From NCBI RefSeq assembly GCF_025642135.1, contig NZ_CP106793.1:8214001-8278000 (forward strand): 64,000 nt of DNA, read 5' to 3'. Below are positions 35,012-43,596 of this stretch, piece by piece. The notes under the pieces were generated by a model. It ran no database searches, was not told the origin of the DNA, and saw nothing but the letters and a program-made list of their open reading frames with translations. A program made the translations under genes and the position numbers. Position 1 is the stretch's first letter. The number at the start of each line of letters is the position of its first letter. Source of the DNA: Streptomyces cynarae. GTDB lineage: Bacteria > Actinomycetota > Actinomycetes > Streptomycetales > Streptomycetaceae.

Positions 35012-36388
35012 TCAGTCCAGTCCGCGGGCTCGTCTGAAGCGGGCCAGGCCGTCGGACAGGTCGACGATCGGATCCGGGTAGGCGCCGCACGCGGCCCGTT
35101 CCCCGCCCCGCAGGCGCCATGGCTCATGCACCGCGGGCCCCTCGACCGCGGAGAGTTCGGGCACCCAGCGGCGCACGTACGCGCCGTCCGGGTCGTGCCG
35201 CCTGGCCTGGACGACGGGGTTCAGGACCCGGTTGGGCCGGGTGTCGGTGCCCGTTCCGGCCATCCACTGCCAGTTCAACTGGTTGTTGGCGACGTCGCCG
35301 TCGACCAGCAGCCGCAGGAAGTGGCGCGCTCCCACGCGCCAGTCCACGTACAGGGTCTTGGTGAGGAAGCTTGCGGCCAGCAGCCGGGCCCGGCCCGGCA
35401 TCCACCCCTCGCGGCGCAGCTGTCGCATCGCCGCGTCGATCGCCGGATATCCCGTACGGCCCTCCCGCCACGCCTCGACGTCCGCGCGCGCCGCGCGCTC
35501 GGACCGCCAGCGGTCCCCTCGCGTGCGGTAGTCGGCGGTGGCCGCGTCCGGCCGCGCGGCGAGCACCTGACGGTGGAAGTCCCGCCACGCCATCTGCCGT
35601 ACGAAGGCCTCGGCGCCCGGGCCGCCCGCCTGCCGCACCCGGTGGACGACCTCGACGGGGGAGAGGGTGCCGAAGTGCAGATGCGGTGACAGACGGGAGG
35701 TGGCGTCGCCCGCCAGGTCGTCCTGCCGGTCCCCGTAAGCGGCGAGGCCACCGCGCAGCCACGCCGTGAGCCGCTTCCTGCCCTCCGTCTCGCCACCGGC
35801 GGGCAGCCCTTCCGAGACCGCCGCACGACCTTCGCGTACGGGCAGTTCCTCCGATCCGGCGCTGTCCGGCACCCGCACGGCACGCGGCGCGTCCGACGTG
35901 TCGCGCAGCCGCTGTCCGGACCACCGCCGGAAGTACGGGCTGAAGACGGCGAAGTGGTCGGAGGCGGCCGGGGCCACCGTCCCCGGCGGCACGACCGAGT
36001 TGACGGTGTCGTGCACCCACAGCCGACACCCCTGGGCCTCCAGCTCCCGCCGCAGCCGCGCCTCGCGTCGCTGCGCGTAGGCGCTGACGTCCGCCGCCAC
36101 GTGAACGTCGGCCGCGTCCACCTCGGTGACCACCCGGCACACCTCGTCGACCACGTCTCCGGACCGGACGACGAGACGCCCGCCCCGGGCGCGCAGCCCC
36201 GCGTCGAGGTCGTGCAGGCAGTCGGCGAGGAAGGCCAGCCGGTTGGGAACGGCGAATCCGGCGGCCGCCACTCCCCGGTCGCGCACGAAGAGCGGCACCA
36301 CCTGTCCGGGGCGGGTCAGGGCCGCCCGCAGCGGCGGGTGGTCGTGCAGACGCAGGTCGGAGGTGAACAGGACGACCGAGACATGCAT
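35012..36388 (-). CDS. phr: Deoxyribodipyrimidine photo-lyase
   Basis: A 458-aa class I CPD photolyase that repairs UV dimers using blue light. The N-terminal antenna domain starts VSVVLFTSDLRLHDHPPL. The C-terminal FAD domain has the family blocks SRLSPHLHFGTLSPVEV, WRDFHRQVLAARPDA, GYPAIDAAMRQLRREGWMP and NNQLNWQWMAGTGTDTRP. Length is normal. ATG 36388 is preceded by CGGAG, 58 nt after an SDR gene, suggesting a light- or stress-induced operon. Confidence 0.93.
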   Translation of the reverse strand: MHVSVVLFTSDLRLHDHPPLRAALTRPGQVVPLFVRDRGVAAAGFAVPNRLAFLADCLHDLDAGLRARGGRLVVRSGDVVDEVCRVVTEVDAADVHVAADVSAYAQRREARLRRELEAQGCRLWVHDTVNSVVPPGTVAPAASDHFAVFSPYFRRWSGQRLRDTSDAPRAVRVPDSAGSEELPVREGRAAVSEGLPAGGETEGRKRLTAWLRGGLAAYGDRQDDLAGDATSRLSPHLHFGTLSPVEVVHRVRQAGGPGAEAFVRQMAWRDFHRQVLAARPDAATADYRTRGDRWRSERAARADVEAWREGRTGYPAIDAAMRQLRREGWMPGRARLLAASFLTKTLYVDWRVGARHFLRLLVDGDVANNQLNWQWMAGTGTDTRPNRVLNPVVQARRHDPDGAYVRRWVPELSAVEGPAVHEPWRLRGGERAACGAYPDPIVDLSDGLARFRRARGLD

Positions 36389-36446
36389 GACGTGAACTCC
36401 GGGGGAGAGAGGGCCGGCCGCGGTCCGTTCGCCGTCGGCGCGGACA

Positions 36447-37976
36447 TCACTGGGTGGGCCGGGGCTCGGCCGGACCGGTGCGCGGCGCCCTCGCGGCGGC
36501 CCGCGCGATGTTGCGCGCCATGCCTCCGAACACGAGGGCGTGGAAAGGGGAGACGCCCCACCAGTAGGCGTGACCGAGCAGCCCGTGGGGATGGAACAGG
36601 GCCCGCTGGCGGTACCGGGTCCGCCCGTTCTCGTCCTGTTCGACGTACAGCTCCAGCCAGGCGAGGCCCGGCAGCCGCATCTCGGCCCGCAGGCGCAGCA
36701 GATGCCCGGGTTCGATCTCCTCCACCCGCCAGAAGTCCAGCGAGTCGCCGACCCGCAACCGCTGTGCGTCGCGTCGTCCCCGGCGCAGCCCGACGCCTCC
36801 GACCAGCCGGTCGAGCCAGCCCCGTGCGGCCCAGGCCAAAGGGAGGGAATACCAGCCGTTCTCGCCGCCGATGCCCTCGACGACTCGCCACAGGGCCTCG
36901 CGCGAGGCGTCGACGACGAGTTCGCGCCGGTCCGTGTAGAGGCTGCCACCCGCCCAGTCGGGATCGGTCGGCAGCGGGTCGCTCGGCGCCCCGGGCGGCG
37001 ACGCCGACGACCAGCGGGTGGTGACCTGGGCGTCGCGCACGCGCTGCAGGGCCAGCCGGACCGCCTCGTCGAAACCGATCGGACCTGACGCGGGGGCGGG
37101 AACGTACCGCTCGATGTCGCGGTCGCGGCAGACCACCTCATGGCGCAGCGACTCGGTGAGCGGCCGTGCGATCGACGGGGGGACGGGGGTCACCAGGCCG
37201 ATCCAGAGACTCGACAGGCGCGGGGTCAGGACCGGGATGGAGACGATGCCGCGGCGCGGAAGGCCCGCGACAGCCGCGTACTTGACCATCATGTCCCGGT
37301 ACGTCAGCACATCCGGCCCTCCGATGTCGAAGGCGCGGTTGACGTCGTACGGCATCGTCGCGCTGCCGACCAGGAAGCGCAGCACGTCCCGCACCGCGAT
37401 CGGCTGGATCCGGGTGCGGACCCAGCGCGGGGTGACCATGACGGGCAGGCGCTCGGTGAGATAGCGCAGCATCTCGAAGGAGGCCGAGCCCGAGCCGATG
37501 ATGACGGCGGCCCGCAGCACCGTGGTCGGGACGCCGGAGTCCAGCAGGATGCGGCCGACCTCGGCGCGCGACCGCAGATGCGGGGACAGCTCACGCTCGG
37601 GCACGTCGGCCGGGGTGAGACCGCCCAGATAGACGATGCGCCGCACACCCGCGGCCTGGGCCTGCTCCCCGAAGATCCGCGCGGCCGCGCGGTCCGTCTC
37701 CTCGAAGTCGCGGCCCGTGCCCAGTGCGTGCACCAGGTAGTACGCGACGTCCATGCCGCGCAGTGCGTCGGCCACGGACCGGGCCCGCGTGACGTCTCCG
37801 GCCGCCACCTCGACCTCGGCGGCCCACGGGTGGCCGCTCACCTTCTGCGGGGAACGGGCCAGGCAGCGCACCTGGTGCCCCGCGGCCAGCAGTTCCGGGA
37901 CGAGCCGGCCGCCGATGTATCCCGTGGCACCGGTCACCAGGCAGCGCAGCCCCGGCCCGGCACGGCCTCCGTTCAT
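36447..37976 (-). CDS. SDR oxidoreductase fused to DUF2867
   Basis: A 509-aa fusion. The N-terminal atypical short-chain dehydrogenase (about 10-300) has the NAD(P) motif VTGATGYIGGRLVPELL, VHALGTGRDFEETDRAAA and IVYLGGL; the usual YxxxK pair is not obvious. The C-terminal DUF2867 domain (about 345-495) contains RRELVVDASREALWRVVEGIGGENGWY and GHAYWWGVSPFHALVFGGM, an SRPBCC-like pocket. It precedes the photolyase gene by 58 nt, as in several actinobacterial photoprotection loci. GAGGGAG lies upstream of ATG 37976. Confidence 0.87.
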   Translation of the reverse strand: MNGGRAGPGLRCLVTGATGYIGGRLVPELLAAGHQVRCLARSPQKVSGHPWAAEVEVAAGDVTRARSVADALRGMDVAYYLVHALGTGRDFEETDRAAARIFGEQAQAAGVRRIVYLGGLTPADVPERELSPHLRSRAEVGRILLDSGVPTTVLRAAVIIGSGSASFEMLRYLTERLPVMVTPRWVRTRIQPIAVRDVLRFLVGSATMPYDVNRAFDIGGPDVLTYRDMMVKYAAVAGLPRRGIVSIPVLTPRLSSLWIGLVTPVPPSIARPLTESLRHEVVCRDRDIERYVPAPASGPIGFDEAVRLALQRVRDAQVTTRWSSASPPGAPSDPLPTDPDWAGGSLYTDRRELVVDASREALWRVVEGIGGENGWYSLPLAWAARGWLDRLVGGVGLRRGRRDAQRLRVGDSLDFWRVEEIEPGHLLRLRAEMRLPGLAWLELYVEQDENGRTRYRQRALFHPHGLLGHAYWWGVSPFHALVFGGMARNIARAAARAPRTGPAEPRPTQ

Positions 37977-38154
37977 CCGCCTGGCTCCCTCGCGTCGAAG
38001 TCGTCTCAGCGATCACTTCCACAGAACGAGTGCTTCTGGATGCGGCGAAGGGATGTTTTCCGCGAGAGAGACATATCGTCGTCCCTTCCGGGCAGGCGAC
38101 ATGCAGGAAGTTGTCGGTTCGAGTCGATGATCGATGCTGGAGGTGTCGACCCCC

Positions 38155-38322
38155 ATGGGCGCGAAGGTGCTGGAGAGGTTTCCTGCGGGATCTCCGCGCG
38201 GATCGTGGCCGGCGGAGGAGTACGCGGCGGAGCGCCGCGCCGAGGGTGAGCCCGCCAAGGTGGTCATGGATCTGAAGTCGGACGCGTTCCTCGTGGTGGT
38301 CCCGGCCCGCGACGACGACTGA
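38155..38322 (+). CDS. Small conserved Streptomyces protein
   Basis: A 55-aa acidic protein (MGAKVLERFPAGSPRGSWPAE...EPAKVVMDLKSDAFLVVV) of a pattern I recall as widespread in Streptomyces, with unknown function. GGAGGTG lies about 12 nt upstream of ATG 38155, inside the 7-residue-longer alternative starting at 38134. It is divergent from the SDR-photolyase operon. Confidence 0.65.
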   Translation: MGAKVLERFPAGSPRGSWPAEEYAAERRAEGEPAKVVMDLKSDAFLVVVPARDDD

Positions 38323-38576
38323 GAGGGGCGGGCGGCGGTGTGAGCGTGCCGACGCCCACCGCCCCCTGAAGTCGGCCACCACGCCGCCGACTCACGTCAA
38401 AGTCGGCTTTCCGCACGCGACCTGACGCATGGTCGGCGAGGCCGCGGCATATTCCCGTCGTTCCCTTCGTGCACCGCCGCGCGGAGTGCGGACCGCCGCG
38501 AAAGTCGTTCAAGGGTTTCCCCGTCACACCGTCGTGAAATTCAATGGTCCGCGATGCGAGAACGGTCCGGATTTCC
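38323..38576. other. Upstream region of the sulfur operon
   Basis: About 250 bp with no supported gene. It contains A+T-richer stretches near 38505-38575. The leader-peptide promoter starts at its end. Confidence 0.5.
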
Positions 38577-38606
38577 TTGACTGCCCCATCCGGCGGCTGC
38601 CACGAT
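38577..38606 (+). promoter_or_regulatory. Candidate promoter of the leader-ssu operon
   Basis: TTGACT (38577-38582) and CACGAT (38601-38606) are separated by 18 bp, a vegetative-type promoter. The -10 box ends 7 nt before the leader ATG (38614), so the transcript probably begins at or next to that ATG and is leaderless. Confidence 0.6.
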
Positions 38607-38613
38607 CGACGAC

Positions 38614-38697
38614 ATGAACATGCGACTGGACCTCACGCGGCGACGCCACGTCGACCTCGCGCGCGTCTCCAGCGCCTCCTGTTGCCCCACGGCGTGA
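38614..38697 (+). CDS. Cysteine-type leader peptide (attenuator uORF)
   Basis: A 27-aa uORF beginning MNMRLDLTRRRHVDLARVSS and ending with tandem cysteines (ASCCPTA). The RRHVDLxRVSSxxC pattern is the recurrent actinobacterial leader peptide found before cysteine, methionine and sulfonate genes. Slow translation of the Cys-Cys codons under cysteine shortage is thought to change downstream folding and permit expression. It precedes the SsuE and SsuD-like genes by 303 nt. No ribosome-binding site is present, in line with leaderless translation. Confidence 0.85.
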   Translation: MNMRLDLTRRRHVDLARVSSASCCPTA

Positions 38698-38868
38698 TCC
38701 CCGTTCCTGCCGGATCCGCCGTCCCCTCCTTTTCCCGCACCGCCCCTGTCGCCATGCCGCAGGTGTGCCCGGTGCTTTCCTGACACCGGATCAATTCAGG
38801 GACGTTTTCACCCCCGTGGATCCGGAGTTCAACGTATTCCGCGAACCATCCGCAACAGGAGTTCCCGC

Positions 38869-38931
38869 ATGCCCGCAGCACCCGTGAAATTCGCCTGCCG
38901 GGTCCCCTCCGACGTGGCCGTCCCCGCCTGA
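38869..38931 (+). CDS. Possible second small leader ORF
   Basis: A 20-aa ORF (MPAAPVKFACRVPSDVAVPA) with a good AGGAG site 6 nt upstream, between the Cys leader peptide and the ssuE-like gene. It contains one Cys. It could be a second uORF in the attenuator or a decayed gene start. Its expression is speculative. Confidence 0.35.
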   Translation: MPAAPVKFACRVPSDVAVPA

Positions 38932-39000
38932 CCGCCGCCCGCCGTCCATCGACGGGCGCCTCCCACACGCAGGCGCCCTCCCTCCCGAAAGAGGACCCCA

Positions 39001-39554
39001 TGGCCACTGTCCTGTCCGTCTCCGGCAGTCCCTCCGCCTCCTCCCGCACCAACCGGTTGCTGCGCCATCTGGACCAGCGGCTGACCGCGCAGGGCCACGA
39101 GGTGATCCCGCTCGACATCCGTACCGTTCCCGCCGAGGCCCTGCTCGGCGCCGACTTCCGTCACCCCGCCATCGTCGAGGCGACCGAGTTGTTCGTCCGC
39201 GCCGACGGAGTCGTCGTCGGCACGCCCGTCTACAAGGCCTCCTACTCCGGTGTCCTCAAGGCGCTGCTCGACCTGCTCCCGCAGTACGCGCTCACCGGCA
39301 AGACCGTGCTCCCGCTGGCCACCGGCGGCTCCACCGCCCACGTGCTCGCCATCGACTACGCCCTGCGCCCGGTCCTCAACTCCATGGGAGCGGCCCACAT
39401 AGTGCAGGGCTGGTTCACCCTCGACAAGGACATCACCGTGCACGAGGACGGCTCCCTGGCCATCGCGCCTGCCGCCACCGAGGCGCTCCTGCAGGTGGTC
39501 GACCAGTTCTCGGTGGCCCTCGGAAGCAGCCCTGCCCTGGCCGTGGCGGGATGA
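39001..39554 (+). CDS. ssuE: SsuE-like NAD(P)H:FMN reductase
   Basis: A 184-aa flavodoxin-like reductase. The N-terminal FMN-binding loop reads SVSGSPSASSRTNRLL (6-21), with GTPVYKASYSGVLKALLDLLPQYAL and a PLATGGSTAHVLA segment, matching SsuE/MsuE family members. It should supply FMNH2 to the SsuD-like monooxygenase encoded downstream, releasing sulfite from alkanesulfonates when sulfate or cysteine is scarce. A Cys-rich leader peptide upstream supports cysteine-responsive control. GAAAGAGG lies upstream of ATG 39001. Confidence 0.88.
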
Positions 39555-39718
39555 CCACCGCGCATGGGGTCGCCGACGACGCCGAGGCCCTCGCCGCCGA
39601 CCTGGCCGACGAGTTGCGGACCGGGGCACATCCTCACCCGACTGGAGTCCGGCTCGGCGGCTCGTACGGCCTCCGCGGCGGGAAGCGGTACTCCACCGGT
39701 GACTTGTTCGCCGGCTGA
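39551..39718 (+). CDS. 55-aa coupled ORF, probably a gene remnant
   Basis: ATG 39551 overlaps the ssuE stop (ATGA), a typical translational coupling. The frame runs 55 codons: MTTAHGVADDAEALAADLAD, then GVRLGGSYGLRGGKRYSTGDLF. The first 25 residues resemble the N-terminus of acyl-CoA-dehydrogenase-like sulfur enzymes (SfnB type), and the rest does not continue any family I know. It is either a tiny real protein or an internally deleted gene. Confidence 0.45.
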   Translation: MTTAHGVADDAEALAADLADELRTGAHPHPTGVRLGGSYGLRGGKRYSTGDLFAG

Positions 39719-39831
39719 TCCCGGTACTGGCCAGTGCCCGAAACATCCAGCACGTCGGCCGGACATGTGGAACGCACGAGGCCGCCGCGCGACGACCTGC
39801 ACCCACGGACACCCGCTGAACGGAGACCCCC

Positions 39832-40974
39832 GTGTCCCTCACCTTCCACTGGTTCCTGCCCACCAACGGAGACAGCCGCCATGTGGTCGGCGGCGGCCAC
39901 GGCACCCCGGCGACCGCCTCCGGGCGGGACCGGCCGCCGACGGTCGCCTACCTCACCCAGATCGCCCGCGCCGCCGAGGCCCTCGGCTTCGTCGGAGCGC
40001 TCACCCCTACCGGCGCCTGGTGTGAGGACGCGTGGCTGACCACCGCGATGGTCAGCCAGAACACCGAGCGCCTTAAGTTCCTGGTCGCCTTCCGCCCCGG
40101 CTCCGTCTCGCCGACCCTCGCCGCGCAGATGGCCTCCACCTTCCAGCGGCAGACGGGCGGACGTCTCCTCCTCAACGTCGTCACCGGAGGCGAGAGCCGC
40201 GAGCAGCGCGCCTACGGCGACTTCCTGGACAAGGACGCGCGGTACCGGCGTACCGGTGAATTCCTCCAGATCGTACGGGAGTTGTGGGAAGGCAAGACCG
40301 TCGACCTGCACGGCGAGCACCTCCAGGTCGAGGACGCCAAGCTGGCCCGGGTGCCCGACCCGGTCCCCGAGGTGTACTTCGGCGGGTCGTCGCCCGTCGC
40401 GGGGGAGATCGCGGCCCGGCACGTCGACGTCTACCTCACGTGGGGCGAGCCGCCGGCCCAGGTCGCCGAGAAGGTCGCCTGGATCAGGTCGCTCGCCGCG
40501 ACGGAGGGCCGGACCCTGCGGTTCGGTATCCGGCTGCACGTGATCACCCGCGACACCTCCGAGCAGGCGTGGGCCGAGGCCGACCGGCTGCTCCACGGTT
40601 TCGACCCCGAGACCGTGGCGTCCGTGCAGGCCGGGCTCGCCCGCAGCGAGTCCGAGGGGCAGCGGCGGATGCTCGCGCTGCACGGTGGAAGCAGGGACGG
40701 CCTGGAGATCCACCCCAACCTGTGGGCGGGGATCGGCCTGGTGCGCGGCGGCGCGGGCACGGCGCTGGTCGGCAGCCACCAGGAGGTCGCCGAGCGGATC
40801 AAGGAGTACGCGGCGCTGGGCATCGAGGAGTTCGTGCTGTCCGGGTATCCGCATCTGGAGGAGGCGTACTGGTTCGGGGAGGGGGTGCTGCCGAGGCTGG
40901 CGGCGGAAGGGCTGTGGCGGCATCCGTCCAGGACGCGGGACGCCCTGGCCTCACAGGTCCCCTTCGCGAGCTGA
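39832..40974 (+). CDS. ssuD: FMNH2-dependent alkanesulfonate monooxygenase
   Basis: A 380-aa luciferase-fold monooxygenase. Family blocks include FHWFLPTNGDSRHVVGG, LMVAFRP-like LKFLVAFRPGSVSPTLAAQM, LLLNVVTGGESREQRAYGDFLDKDARY and GTALVGSHQEVAERIKEY. It cleaves the C-S bond of alkanesulfonates with FMNH2 from the SsuE-like partner, freeing sulfite. The start is GTG 39832 after GGAGACC. No sulfonate ABC transporter is present within the window. Its last 24 bp overlap the 3' end of the opposite-strand gene. Confidence 0.92.
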   Translation: MSLTFHWFLPTNGDSRHVVGGGHGTPATASGRDRPPTVAYLTQIARAAEALGFVGALTPTGAWCEDAWLTTAMVSQNTERLKFLVAFRPGSVSPTLAAQMASTFQRQTGGRLLLNVVTGGESREQRAYGDFLDKDARYRRTGEFLQIVRELWEGKTVDLHGEHLQVEDAKLARVPDPVPEVYFGGSSPVAGEIAARHVDVYLTWGEPPAQVAEKVAWIRSLAATEGRTLRFGIRLHVITRDTSEQAWAEADRLLHGFDPETVASVQAGLARSESEGQRRMLALHGGSRDGLEIHPNLWAGIGLVRGGAGTALVGSHQEVAERIKEYAALGIEEFVLSGYPHLEEAYWFGEGVLPRLAAEGLWRHPSRTRDALASQVPFAS

Positions 40975-42009
40975 ACCCAGGGCCGCCAGGTGGTCGAGGT
41001 GCGCCCGGCGCGACTGGGCCGTCTGGCCCTGCACCAGCAGGAACATCCCCTCGCGGGCGAGCCGTTGGGCCGCGCTCGTCAGCATCATCGCGCGCCCCCC
41101 GCCGGCCACCACCGCCGCTGTGGTGGCCGCGCGCAGCACCTCGTACGCCTGCGTCCTGAGCGCCAGCCGCTCCTGAAGGCGTTCGTGCGGGGCCGCCTGG
41201 TCGGCCAAGGCGTAGGCGCGGCCCCTCACCTCGGCGAGCCGGGCCCGCAGGGGCTCTGCGGTGTCCTCGTCCAGCAGACCGAGCGCCGCCTGTGCCACAC
41301 CGAACACCGCCGGTGAGGTGTTCACCGTCTTGGGCCGGTCCGCGGCGGCCCACCGCTCGTACGGCGTCCGCAGTGCCACCGCCTCCTCCGGCAGCCACAG
41401 CCCGTCCAGCTCCAGGGTGACCGTGCGCGCGGCGGTGAGCGCCGCCAGCCGCAGCGGCGTCGACGCCCGCAGCCCCGGCTGGTCGCGCGCCTCGGTGAAG
41501 GCGAACAGCGCCTCGCCGGCGTCGGTCACCCCGGCGAGCAGCATCACGTCGTTCAGGCCCCACCCGGTGTACCAGGGCACGGTCCCCTCGAACCGCCACC
41601 CGCCCCGCTCGCGCGTGACCCGCACCGGGACGCGCGGATACGACCGCAGGTGGGCGTACGCCACCCCCGACAGCAGCTCCCCGCGCGCCAGCGGGCCGAG
41701 CAGCCGCTCCCGCACGGGCAGTTCGCTCTGTGCCAGCGTCAGCACCGGGGTGTGGTGCTGGGTCTGCACGAACCACGTCGAGCAGCACGCCCCCGCCAGG
41801 ATCTCGGCGGTCTCCCGGGCCACCGCGGCGGGCGCGCCCGAGCCGCCGTACTCGACCGGGGCGCTCACTCCGAGCAGTCCCGACCGCTTGACGGCCTCGA
41901 TGTGGCTCACGGGCACGCCCTCCTGGTCGACACGCTCCGCCTGAGGCGCCAGCACGTCGGCGGCGAGCTGTCGGGCACGGGCGACGAGAGGGTGCGCTGT
42001 GGTGGTCAT
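40951..42009 (-). CDS. Acyl-CoA-dehydrogenase-like flavoprotein (SfnB/DszC-type)
   Basis: A 352-aa protein of the acyl-CoA dehydrogenase fold (HPLVARARQLAADVLAPQAERVDQEGVPVSHIEAVKRSGLLGVSAPVEYGGSG is the N-domain in outline). The usual catalytic Glu context is not seen, which fits flavin-dependent monooxygenase relatives that act on sulfur or aromatic compounds. Proximity to the ssu-like operon suggests a sulfur-scavenging role. It ends convergently with ssuD, overlapping it by 24 bp. ATG 42009 is preceded by GGAG at a somewhat long distance. Confidence 0.8.
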   Translation of the reverse strand: MTTTAHPLVARARQLAADVLAPQAERVDQEGVPVSHIEAVKRSGLLGVSAPVEYGGSGAPAAVARETAEILAGACCSTWFVQTQHHTPVLTLAQSELPVRERLLGPLARGELLSGVAYAHLRSYPRVPVRVTRERGGWRFEGTVPWYTGWGLNDVMLLAGVTDAGEALFAFTEARDQPGLRASTPLRLAALTAARTVTLELDGLWLPEEAVALRTPYERWAAADRPKTVNTSPAVFGVAQAALGLLDEDTAEPLRARLAEVRGRAYALADQAAPHERLQERLALRTQAYEVLRAATTAAVVAGGGRAMMLTSAAQRLAREGMFLLVQGQTAQSRRAHLDHLAALGSAREGDL

Positions 42010-42189
42010 GAGGACGATTCTCCGATGCGCGGCAGCCGGGTTCGCGCAGGACGGCGCGCAGTGCCGTCGAGTCATGCCGGTCACATGGCTGCGGATTTGA
42101 CCCCGTGGACGTCTCCCCTCCTGACGGCCGGCCACCTGGCGTGGTGTCATGCACCTGACCATCCTGATCCTCGACCGAAGGGTCACGTC

Positions 42190-43554
42190 ATGCGAACCCC
42201 CCACGCCCTGCTCGCCGCGGCCACCGTGCTGGCCGCGGCGACCGTGGCTTCTCCGTCCCATGCGGCCGCCGCGCTTCCCTCCGCCGGCGCCTACTACGTC
42301 CAGAGCGTCACGACCGGGCTCAACGCGGCCGACCACGGGGGAGCCGTCGAACAGGCCAACCCCAAGGGCAACGAGGACCACCAGCAGTGGAACCTCAGAG
42401 CGAGCGGATCCTCGTACGTCCTGGAAAGCGCCGACACGGCGGGCAGTTGCCTCGGCCGCTCGGGCGACCAGGCCCGCACCGTCGCCTGCGCGAGCGCCGA
42501 CGCGGCCTGGGACATCACGCAGGCCGGAGACGACCAGTACACACTCAAGGCGCCCGGAAGCGACCGCTACCTGACCGTGGCCGCCAAGGCCTCCGGTGCC
42601 GACTACCCCGCCCAGCTCACCATCGGCTCCGCGAGCGGCCTCGCCTCCTGGTACCTCACCCCGGTCACCTCGCCCACCAGTCCCATGCCGTCCGCCGACC
42701 GGCGCACCCTCGACCAGGTCACCTTCCTCACCGCGCACAACGCCTACGCCAACGGCGTCGACGGCGGCTTCGCCCCGCCCTTCGTCAACCTCGTACCCAA
42801 CCAGGCGCGCGGCATCGACCAGCAACTCGCCGACGGCGTCCGCGGCTTCATGCTGGACATCCATCAGACCCCCGACGGTGCGATCCTCTGCCACGACAGC
42901 TGCACCCTGGTCAGCCGTCCGGTCGCCCTGTGGGTGGACGTCCAGCGGATGGTGGACTTCCTCAAGGCCCACCCCGATCAGTTCATCACCGTCTTCCTCG
43001 AGGACTACGTCGACCCGGGCGTCCTGCGCGGTGAACTGGCCCGGGTGAGCGGCCTGCCCGACGTCCTCTACCGGCCCGACCGGAGCGGAGTGAAGCAGAA
43101 CGGTTGGCCGAAGATGGCCGATCTGATCGCCGCGAACCACCGACTGCTGATCTTCACCGACCACAGCCGCTCCTCCGACGAGGCGGCCGGGCTCACCCGT
43201 GACAGCTTCGGTGTGATGTACCAGAAGGACTGGACCGTCGAGAACTACTGGTCCATGGGCTCGGGCATCGGCACCTCCGACTGGTCCTGCCACAGCCGCT
43301 GGTACGACGCGAACACGAACATTCCGCTGACCCGCACCGAACCGGGCTTCCGCCCGCTGTTCGTCATGAACCACTTCCGGGACGCGACGATCACGTCCAC
43401 GGCGCGCACGGACAACACCAAACTCACCGACCGCGCCCAGCGGTTCTGCCAGCCGGCCGCCCGCAAGAAGCCCAACTACCTGGCCGTGGACCGCTATGAC
43501 CTCGGAGACCCGGCCTCCGCCGTCAGCACCCTGAACACGTACACGTATCCCTGA
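42190..43554 (+). CDS. Secreted PI-PLC X-domain protein with ricin-like N-domain
   Basis: A 454-aa exported protein. Signal peptide about 1-27 (LLAAATVLAAATVASPSHAAA). Residues about 30-160 form a ricin-B-like beta-trefoil (QQWNL, YTLKAPGSDRYLTVA). The catalytic domain resembles phosphatidylinositol-specific phospholipase C, with one His in FLTAHNAYANG (about 181) and another in ILCHDSC (about 236), and a later FLEDYVDPG. It may cleave phosphoinositide-like lipids or bind glycans outside the cell. AAGGG precedes ATG 42190. Confidence 0.85.
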   Translation: MRTPHALLAAATVLAAATVASPSHAAAALPSAGAYYVQSVTTGLNAADHGGAVEQANPKGNEDHQQWNLRASGSSYVLESADTAGSCLGRSGDQARTVACASADAAWDITQAGDDQYTLKAPGSDRYLTVAAKASGADYPAQLTIGSASGLASWYLTPVTSPTSPMPSADRRTLDQVTFLTAHNAYANGVDGGFAPPFVNLVPNQARGIDQQLADGVRGFMLDIHQTPDGAILCHDSCTLVSRPVALWVDVQRMVDFLKAHPDQFITVFLEDYVDPGVLRGELARVSGLPDVLYRPDRSGVKQNGWPKMADLIAANHRLLIFTDHSRSSDEAAGLTRDSFGVMYQKDWTVENYWSMGSGIGTSDWSCHSRWYDANTNIPLTRTEPGFRPLFVMNHFRDATITSTARTDNTKLTDRAQRFCQPAARKKPNYLAVDRYDLGDPASAVSTLNTYTYP

Positions 43555-43596
43555 AGGGCGTGCGCCGGAGCCCCGGAGTATGTGCATGATCCACCC

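Noticed and set aside
38754..38783. Nine-residue ORF MPQVCPVLS after the Cys leader
   Set aside because: No ribosome-binding site and too short to judge; left out in favour of the better-supported leader at 38614.
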